Source of the DNA: Lepus europaeus
Taxonomy: Eukaryota; Chordata; Mammalia; Lagomorpha; Leporidae
Length of the DNA stretch: 64,000 nucleotides
Reading direction: 5' to 3'
NCBI RefSeq assembly: GCF_033115175.1
Contig: NC_084829.1
Location: forward strand, 16,566,496 to 16,630,495
Shown: piece by piece, positions 56,963 through 64,000 of the stretch
Position numbering within the stretch: the stretch's first letter is position 1
How the letters are laid out: each line of letters opens with the position of its first letter
Notes under the pieces: generated by a model
What the model saw: only the letters and a program-made list of their open reading frames with translations
Database searches by the model: none
What the model was told of the DNA's origin: nothing
Program-made: the position numbers and the translations under genes

Positions 56963-59900
56963 TTCAGGGACAGGAGTATGCATGAGGATGCAGAGTCCAA
57001 ATGAGAGACTAAGAGGGAAACCGCAGACTGTACTAATAAGTAAGTGAGGTCAAGATGAGCAAGGTGAACACCAAAGATAATTAAAAAGGAGCGGATGAGG
57101 GCCAAAAAGTGAAAATGACCATGAAAAGACTAGTAAGGAGACATCAGAGAAAGTCAAGTCACATACGGGGAGTGGAGAGATTAAATAAAGCACTCTGTGT
57201 GAAAGCCCCCTGCAACAGGAAGAAGACGACAATATGAAGGGAGGGAGTAAGAGACAAGGGAAGGGAAGAGGAGATTCTTTGCCAGTACTGACATAACAAC
57301 ATACATAAATAAAAGGAGGGAGAGGGATTGAAACCAAAAAAGAGCCTGAACTTTGAATATAAAATAACATTTTCAATAGATTCTGAAGGTAAAGGATATT
57401 TTTAATAGTCTACTACAAGGGCCGGCGCTCTGGCACAACAGGTTAATGCCCCAGCCTGAAGCTCCCTGCTAAGTGCCTCAGAAAGCAACAAAGGATGGTC
57501 CAAGTGCTTGGGCCCCTGGACCGCTGTGGGAGACCCGGAAGAAGCTCCTAGATCCTGAACTGATCAGCTCAGCTCCAGCTGTTGCAGCCATTTGGGAAGT
57601 GAACCAGCGGATGGAAGACCTTTCTCTCTGTCTCTCCCTCTCTCTAACTCTGTCAAATAAATTTAAAAAAAAAAAAAAAAAGAGCCTACTATCACAGTAT
57701 TTGTTTTTTGCATTTAAAATATACTCCTGTCATTAATTATATGCTGTAAGTTCATTTCCATAAGGCTATTCAGAAGGAGCAGGCTCTTTTTTCATCAGTT
57801 CTACTCAGAAGGCTCTCAGAAGAACGGGACCTTTGAAGCAAACTTGGAAATTAAAATCTAAGTAGTAGGTAAAGGATGGTTTTACATACAAAATCAGCCT
57901 ATAATCAAAAAGATAAATTAGGCCGGCGCCGTGGCTTAACAGGCTAATCCTCTGCCTCGCGGCGCCGGCACACCGGGTTCTAGTCCCAGTTGGGGCGCCA
58001 GATTCTATCCCGGTTGCCCCTCTTCCAGGCCAGCTCTCTGCTATGGCCCAGGAAGGCAGTGGAGGATGGCCCAAGTGCTTGGGCCCTGCACCCGCATGGG
58101 AGACCAGGAGAAGCACCTGGTTCCTGGCTTCAGATCAGCGAGATGCGCTGGCCTCAGCAGCCATTGGAGGGTGAACCAACGGCAAAAAGGAAGACCTTTC
58201 TCTCTCTCACTATCCACTCTGCCTGTCAAAAATAAAATTAAAAAAAAAAAAAGATAAATTACTGAGTGACTATCCTAAGCCAGAGACTGTAGCAAACTCA
58301 AACAAAACAAAGCCTCTGGCAAGAAAAAAAGAGAGAGAGAAGTAAACCAGAAATTACAATATAATGTGACCACTTCTATGACAGTAGACCTCTAAGAGTG
58401 AATGCAGAGAAACCAACCTAGACTTGGGACACTTAGGGAAGGATACAGGAAGTGATATCTAAGACTGGCCCTCAACGATGAGTAGGAATTAGTTGGGGAG
58501 AGTGAGGAAAGCATGTTCCAGATAGAAGAAACAAAGCAGGAAACTCAGAAGAAACAAGGAGCAATGGTAATGGAATGGAGCTCACATGACGGGAACATAG
58601 CATGTGAGCAGGTGGGCACAAGGTGACTAACTGAGCCCATCTGTCTGATACTGAGGTGTTGAACTTCCCAGCACACGGAACCATCGATGGTAAAAGCTCA
58701 AGAATACTGGAATTACTTGACTGTGTTGCTGGACGCGAGGCTGAGAGGTGAGCATTAAGCATGTGCTGGAATATGTCATGTGCACCTTTTGTTAATGGGT
58801 ACTGGGAGCCAATGAAGGTGGTGATTTTTTTCTTATATTTTATTTTTTATTATAGAAATACTCAACTATTTTAAAGGTAGAGTAGAAAGAATAACATAAC
58901 ATTGCCCATGTCACTATAAAAGGTTTTAAGGAGGAAAACTTTAATGAATCTGTGTATAAATGATGGAAAATGAACAGGCGGTTAACTTAGTTTCACTGGA
59001 TATACCAAGATGACTCAAAGCTAGAGAGAAAGGCAAGGGTTGTATCAGACTAGAAAGAAGAAAAGAAAATGCAAGGAACAGAAATTAGAGATTTCAGCGA
59101 CACAGAATGATAACAACAACAACAAAATAATCCAGTTAACATTCAGAAATAAAAGGCAGTATAATTTCTAATAATTTGAAGGCAATAAGAAAAATGAATA
59201 ATGAAATATCTGAGTGGGATTATTTGTCTCAGGTGAGAAACTAGGCCTATTTTTCCTTATTCACCCCAACATGAAGAGGAGGAAGAACAAGGTAACAGTT
59301 CAGGTTCCTTTGTACCTTTTCCTTGTGTTCTAGTCAACTAACACGTCTACAGTGATGAAAATCTTTTATATCTTAAGTGTAGTGCCGATTAGACAATCAT
59401 AATTATTTTACGTTTATGAAAACTCATCAACCTGCACACTTACACGGAGTTAATTTTACTGCATGTAAATTATATCTTGACAGACGTGACTCAAAATAAA
59501 AACAAACAAGACACTAAGGGTGCTGAGTAGGGTCCTCCATATCTGACATGCACAGAAGACACACTTCAGTTCTTACCCTTCTCTTTCTCAGGTTTTGGAG
59601 CTTCCCACTCCGGCTGGACCTGCTGCTCCTGCACTGCTGTGAGAGCAGTTGTCTTCTCCACAGCTATGTTTTGTTTCTTTGTCTGCTCTGGGTCCTAGGC
59701 ACAATTAGGTATGTGTAGGAATAATTAGATTGGGCGAGGAAACTGATGTTCAGAAAAACATTTCAATCTTAGAAAAGAGAACAAAGAGAAGCTCCAAAGG
59801 GGCAAAGAAAAAAGGATGGGATTCTGGCTGTAGTCTCCCACCAGCCAGGGGTAGGTAAGACTGAGGTAAGACCTACAGAAACAAACATCCATTTTGGAAA

Positions 59901-60431
59901 GGCAATGAACCAAAGCTTAGCAATTTTCCTGCCACTGCTGAGCTCATGTCCACCTGTCTGGTCAGAGGCTCAATTCTTGTCTCCCTGGAAAAGAACACAT
60001 CTGACCCTTACCACCTGTCGTCCTGCTTCTCCACGTTCCAGCTGCAAATCCTCCAGGACAATAACCATGTCCTCCCCGTTCTCTGGCTGATGCTCCTGCA
60101 CCCGGGCCTGGAGTTCCTTGGGTAGAATGGACAGGAACTGCTCCAGCACCAGCAGCTCCAGGATCTGCTCCTTGGTGTGCGTCTCGGGCTGCAGCCACTG
60201 TCGGCAGAGTTCCCGGAGCTGGCTCAGTGCTTCTCGAGGTCCCGAGGTCTCTTCATAACGCAACTGTCTGAATTGTCTGCACAGCAGCTCCTGTGTAAGT
60301 CCTTTGCTACTTCCTTGCAGCTTGAAGCCCTGTTCCCAAGGAGGGTAGTGCTCCTCCCTCACTGCCTGAAGCCCCTGCTTCTTCAGATTCAGGGGAGCCA
60401 GGGAATGAGCACTCACCAATGCTGTCGCCAT
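54843..60431 (-). CDS. ZSCAN26: ZSCAN26, SCAN and C2H2 zinc-finger protein (three coding exons, 479 aa)
   Basis: Likely nuclear DNA-binding regulator of the SCAN zinc-finger family. Coding exons are 60431-60012, 59694-59577 and 55744-54843, together 1440 nt, or 479 residues plus stop; I remember human ZSCAN26 (formerly ZNF187) as 478. The start is the ATG of [16 protein letters not shown], which matches the remembered human N-terminus. SCAN lies at about residues 50-132. Eight C2H2 fingers lie at about 233-253, 284-304, 312-332, 340-360, 368-388, 396-416, 424-444 and 452-472; the last seven form a contiguous array. A degenerate segment ([12 protein letters not shown]) sits between fingers 1 and 2. 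Splice sites and phases fit, and no disabling change is visible. Target genes are not known from sequence. Confidence 0.95.
55745..56616 (-). other. ZSCAN26: ZSCAN26 intron, finger-exon side
   Basis: Contains weak MIR-like sequence around 56140-56260. No exon recognised. Confidence 0.5.
56617..56958 (+). mobile_element. C-SINE in ZSCAN26 intron, long A-tail
   Basis: Flanked by GTCTTTAAGGGACAGGA and GTCTTTCAGGGACAGGA; A-tail of nearly 40 bp suggests a recent insertion. Confidence 0.95.
57419..57682 (+). mobile_element. C-SINE with deleted mid-head
   Basis: Starts GGGCCGGCGCTCTGGCACAA but jumps past the B-box to GCTCCCTGCTAAGTG. Confidence 0.9.
57921..58251 (+). mobile_element. C-SINE, GC-rich subfamily, young
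   Basis: Flanked exactly by AAAAAGATAAATTA. Confidence 0.96.
58252..59576 (-). other. ZSCAN26: ZSCAN26 intron, middle-exon side
   Basis: An L1 3'-end-like piece lies at about 59390-59510 (TTACTGCATGTAAATTATAT). Otherwise unassigned. Confidence 0.5.
59577..59694 (-). CDS. ZSCAN26: ZSCAN26 middle coding exon
   Basis: A 118-nt exon translating as [15 protein letters not shown]... through ...APKPEKEK plus one base of a glycine codon. The acceptor is CCTAG and the donor G|GTAAGA. It links the SCAN and finger exons in the expected phases. Confidence 0.9.
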
Positions 60432-60494
60432 TCTCAGCTTTGACTGCACTCTGTTTTGCAGAACTGTGTTTTCACTGTATCCTCAGGGTTCCTC
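60012..60494 (-). CDS. ZSCAN26: ZSCAN26 SCAN exon (with 5' UTR portion)
   Basis: The acceptor TTGTGTTTTTAG precedes 60494. The ATG is at 60431-60429, preceded by 63 nt of 5' UTR. The exon codes 140 residues and ends after ...GEAGRQV at 60012, before a GTAAGG donor, in phase 0. The SCAN core [15 protein letters not shown] and [12 protein letters not shown] is intact. Confidence 0.93.
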
Positions 60495-60809
60495 CTAAAA
60501 ACACAAGAATCAAAGGAACAGAATCAGTAGTGGCAACAACAATAACAACAATGGCAATAATCCTGTCTTGGGTTTTTATACTTCCTACTATCTTTTTTCC
60601 TCCCTCTCTCTCTCTCTCTGAAACAACCATTCCTAAGCACACTTACAAAATGAGAAAACTCTGGTTTATTGATGATTGTCGCTAACAAGGCAGGAATGAT
60701 AAATGTAAAAAAACCATCATTTTCCAGCCCTTGAAATAAACGATGAGGTAAAGGGCCATAAGTGGCTACTAAAACCACTGAGCCGAAGGGAAACAGGGCA
60801 TTCTAGACA

Positions 60810-60811
<2 letters not shown>

Positions 60812-60842
<31 letters not shown>
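60812..60842 (+). repeat. Poly(A) tract of about 30 bp
   Basis: A homopolymer run with no recognisable SINE body beside it. Confidence 0.7.
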
Positions 60843-60845
<3 letters not shown>

Positions 60846-62184
60846 CTACACTGCTTATTAAATACCCAGGAGGAAATGTATGTATCTGGCAGTCATAAAT
60901 TTAACCAAATGATCCAACTGAGCAGTACTGAGACAACTGACATCAAGTGCTTTATATGCTTAAATGGCATTATTACTAAAAATGCTTCACATGGATCTAA
61001 TGATGAGGAAACACTCATGTAAGACCAGAATGTAGCTCATCTACAATAGGCATGGGCTCTTCAAAACAATTAATTTCATGGAAACAAAAAGAAGGTGTGG
61101 GAAGGTTACTGCTCTAGATTAAAGAGACACAACTCAATGTAATGTATGAAATTTGGCTCTTGCATTTGAAAAACAGCAACGAAATATTTTTGAAGAATTT
61201 AGAAACACGAGTATGAATGATATATCAGAATAAGGCAGCAAACTATAGCTCAGCAGACCAAACTGAGCCTGAAGCTTGTTTTTGTATTCATTTTTAGGAA
61301 TCCAGCTATTCTCATTTGGTAAATATTGTTTACATCTGCTTTATACTATAATGCAGAAGAGAGTGGTATCCATAGAGATCATTTTACTTACAAAAAACCA
61401 TTCTCTGTCCTGTCTTTACAGAAAAAGGTTGTGAATCCCTGTTAGAGAATTTTTTCAGGCAAGACAATAGTTTTAGGTCATGAGAGAGAACATTAATCTC
61501 ATGAGATGCATGATAAAAATTACTTTCAAATGTTTTAGGGGGAAAAAGGTGTGTGAAGAGATAGCTACAGCTGTCACATGAGGGTATGAATTGTACTATT
61601 CTTACAACTTCTCTGTAAGATTTGAAAAATTCTCAAAATGTTGAGGGGAAAAATAAATATGACTGTTTATACATTCAGCAAAGCAGGTATCAAAATTAAC
61701 TAAAAGAATGTAAAAGTATTCAACTTTCATTTAATCTACTGATTGTCCACTATGTGCCAAGGTCTCCTCACTATTGGGAATACACAGATAAAAGACAACT
61801 CCCTGGTCTCTATAGCTGCCTGTTTCTCAAAAACATCTTAAATGAATGTGCAGCTACAGTTCTGCGATTAGGTATCGTGACAAGGGCTGCACAGACTGCT
61901 AGCAGAGGACACTGGTAAAGCGTGTAACTCCCCACAGCAGGCCAGAAAAGGCTCCCTGGATGGGATTCCTCCTGTGTGGCAGAAAGGAGCTCTGAGTCTA
62001 GAACAATTGAACATCCAGCCTGGTGGTGGTTAGTTCTTGCTGGGTAAAGGTCAGATGGGATTAGAACCCTGGGGATTAGCTCTAAGTAAGGGAGAGAAAT
62101 TAAAAGGAACAAGGAAGAGGTAGGAGACCAAGTACAGCAGTGTCCAGAACACAAGGTTTACCTGTGCAAGATGGGGTGGTGAAG

Positions 62185-62365
62185 ACAGTGGGCCCCAGAC
62201 AGATGTGGGTTCTATCCAGCCCTGTCACATACAACCTACGTGACCCAAGGCAAGCGATTTATCTTCTTAGAGCCTTAGTATAACCACTGGTAAAATAAAG
62301 ATAGTAGCTAATTCACAGGGGTTTTGGGATAAATTATATAATAATTATAAAGAATACGAATTCAT
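62185..62365 (+). mobile_element. MIR fragment in ZSCAN26 5' intron
   Basis: CCCAAGGCAAGCGATTTATC, ACTGGTAAAATAAAGATAGT and a GGGTTTTGGGATAAATTA-like end fit MIR. Confidence 0.6.
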
Positions 62366-63084
62366 TGATTTTTAAGTACAATCACAAGAAGACAGTACTC
62401 AAAAATGTGAAATGCTATAAGAAAGTGGATAAATCGAAGACCTGATGTACCCACTTTATTCCAAAACAAAGAAATCATTGGTGATGTCTGTGAAGACAAT
62501 TTGGTAGTAGAATGAGGACAACAGCCAGTGTGACAATGAAAATGACAAAACAGAGTGAGAAAAATTTACTCTTAAAGTAAGATTCTAAATAGGAGGAGGG
62601 AGATGAGGCAGAAACTAGGAAGGAGTAATACATACAATAATCTGTTTGTGACTTCAGTTACGATCTTTATGCTGATGGCTTCCTTAATTTTTAGGCCAGA
62701 TACCTTCAATGCCTGACTTGCATTTCCTTCTGCCCACCTCATAATGGATATCCTACAGAAGCCTCTCAAACCCAAAATGTCCAAAACGAATCCAGAGAAT
62801 TCCACCACCATCCGTTAGAGCCGGCCCTCAGAATGTAGGGATCTAGCACTCTCGATCTTGACTACTCTTGGGTGATTCTACAGACCTAAACAGCACCTCC
62901 AACTGTTGACACGTGTCTTTAAATCACTGTGTATGTCTTGCTGTCATACATAAGTATTCCTGGTTGTGTACATAAGAACACTCCACAGCTGAGATTTTTT
63001 TTTTCTTTGTCAAAGACCAGCATTCTTAATGGAAGTGAAAAAGTCCAAGAAAGTAATGATTATTAGCAGGAAAATAAAAGTGCG

Positions 63085-63550
63085 GTATTGTGATTGTTAA
63101 TTTTATGTCAACTAAACTGGACCACAGGGTGCCCAGATATTTGGTCAAACATTTTTCTGGATGTTTCCATGAGAGTGTTTTTGGGTGAGATTAACATATA
63201 AGTAGTTAGACTGTGGACTGGGTAAAGCAGGCCTCATCCGACCAGCTGGTCTGACTAGAACAAAATCGCTGACCCTCACCCTAAGACTGAATTCCTCCTG
63301 TCCAGTGACACATCCGCTTTTCTCCGTGCCATCAGTCTTGAGGGGAAACATCTGCGATTCCAGGGTCCTGACCTGCAGGCCTTCAGGCTGAACCGTACGG
63401 TAAGCTTTCCTGGGTCTCAGGGCTTCAGGCTTGACTGGAAGGAAACTAGGGGGTCCCTGCGTATGAGACAGCTGCTGGCCCACTTCCCCTGAAGATCTTG
63501 GAACTTGCCAGCTGACCTCTAGTCACGTAAACCGATTCCTTATAACCAGT
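63085..63550 (+). mobile_element. MLT2-type (ERVL) LTR
   Basis: Starts TGATTGTTAATTTTATGTCA and continues with GGGTGCCCAGATATTTGGTC, GAGATTAACATATAAG and a CTGACCCTCACCC block, ending near CCGATTCCTTATAACCAG. This is the layout of MLT2 LTRs as I remember them. The 112-aa minus-strand ORF across it is not a gene. Confidence 0.75.
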
Positions 63551-63639
63551 CCTTCTCCCTGCACTCCGACCACTCTGGTCTCCCCATTATTCCTCAAATT
63601 CGCCCAACAAGCTTCTGCCTTAGGACCCCTTGCCTTGCT

Positions 63640-64000
63640 GTTACCCCCACCTGGAGGGCTCGCGCTCCAAAAAGCTACATAGCGCTTTGCGTCTCTTAGA
63701 TTTCTACACGGATATTATTACCTTCTCGGCGAGGCCTGCTTTCCTATTTACTTGACTGCACCAAACGGGTAAAAATAAGCAGAACCGTTAGCAGCGGACG
63801 CAGCTTCATCCCCATTAAGGGACCCCAGACGGACCCCGCCCCCACCACGCGCGGCCACTCTCTGCACCCGCGGGGACCTAGCTGCGCCCCACTGCTCTAC
63901 GTAGCAGTGCTACCGCAGCCCTGGACCCAGTCACCACTCACCCAGCCAAGGGCTGCAGGAGGAGCCAAACGTTCTCAAACACCGAGCTGGAGTCGGCCGC
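63640..64000 (-). promoter_or_regulatory. ZSCAN26: GC-rich segment at window edge, probable ZSCAN26 promoter
   Basis: CpG content rises to the right edge, with ACCCCGCCCCC and CACGCGCGGCC stretches. It lies about 3.5 kb upstream of the ZSCAN26 SCAN exon, the expected place for a noncoding first exon and promoter. The island appears cut by the window end. Confidence 0.5.

Larger units (their letters stand above)
60495..63084 (-). other. ZSCAN26: ZSCAN26 5' intron
   Basis: No C-SINE in this 2.6 kb. Holds a poly(A) tract, a MIR at 62185 and L1/L2-like scraps. A noncoding exon could be hidden here. Confidence 0.5.

Noticed and set aside
1177-58251. tRNA genes suggested by many GGTTCGAGTCC-type B-boxes
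   Set aside because: Each belongs to a C-SINE head followed by the SINE body and A-tail; no cloverleaf-complete stand-alone tRNA was found.
63145-63483. A 112-aa minus-strand ORF
   Set aside because: Lies wholly in the MLT2-type LTR.

Overview
This is a lagomorph genomic window, most likely European rabbit (Oryctolagus cuniculus). The main evidence is about 46 copies or fragments of the lagomorph-specific tRNA-related C-SINE, on both strands and often with clear target-site duplications, filling roughly a fifth of the window. Ancient mammalian repeats (MIR, L2, L1M, MLT1, MLT2) and vertebrate-style introns and CpG islands fill most of the rest. There are no prokaryotic features.

The genes belong to the SCAN zinc-finger cluster that lies on human chromosome 6p22, read here in inverted orientation. 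On the minus strand, right to left, are ZSCAN26 (coding exons at 60431-60012, 59694-59577 and 55744-54843; 479 aa) and PGBD1 (six coding exons between 42872 and 32819; 803 aa). PGBD1 is a SCAN domain fused to a domesticated piggyBac transposase. I rebuilt both models by hand. All inspected splice junctions are GT/AG, all phases fit, and total lengths are close to the human proteins as I remember them. On the plus strand, convergent with PGBD1, is the ZSCAN31 locus (17.5-20.7 kb), which looks like a unitary pseudogene: the start region is gone, there are nonsense codons and frameshifts, and C-SINEs crowd its exons. A more decayed SCAN/zinc-finger relic follows at 25.7-29.6 kb.

Layout: 1-6.2 kb, repeats; 6.3-6.8 kb, CpG island, probably the promoter of a leftward neighbour (ZKSCAN3 in the human order); 10.0-10.3 kb, a second promoter-like segment with a plus-strand donor; 11.17-11.82 kb, a solo retroviral LTR with a 4-bp duplication; 17.5-20.7 kb, ZSCAN31 pseudogene; 25.5-29.7 kb, second SCAN-ZNF relic; 32.4-42.9 kb, PGBD1; 44.7-45.8 kb, a retrocopy resembling CFAP90/C5orf49 split by a C-SINE; 46.4-52.9 kb, two related LTRs on either side of the CpG island at 47.8-48.2 kb (likely PGBD1 promoter), the second carrying a strong inverted duplication; 54.0-60.5 kb, ZSCAN26; 63.1-63.55 kb, MLT2-type LTR; 63.6-64.0 kb, GC-rich sequence, probably the ZSCAN26 promoter.

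The intact genes encode proteins of the SCAN family. SCAN domains form homo- and heterodimers, so ZSCAN26 and PGBD1 could interact, but nothing in the sequence shows that they do. Gene names rest on remembered human proteins, not on a database search.
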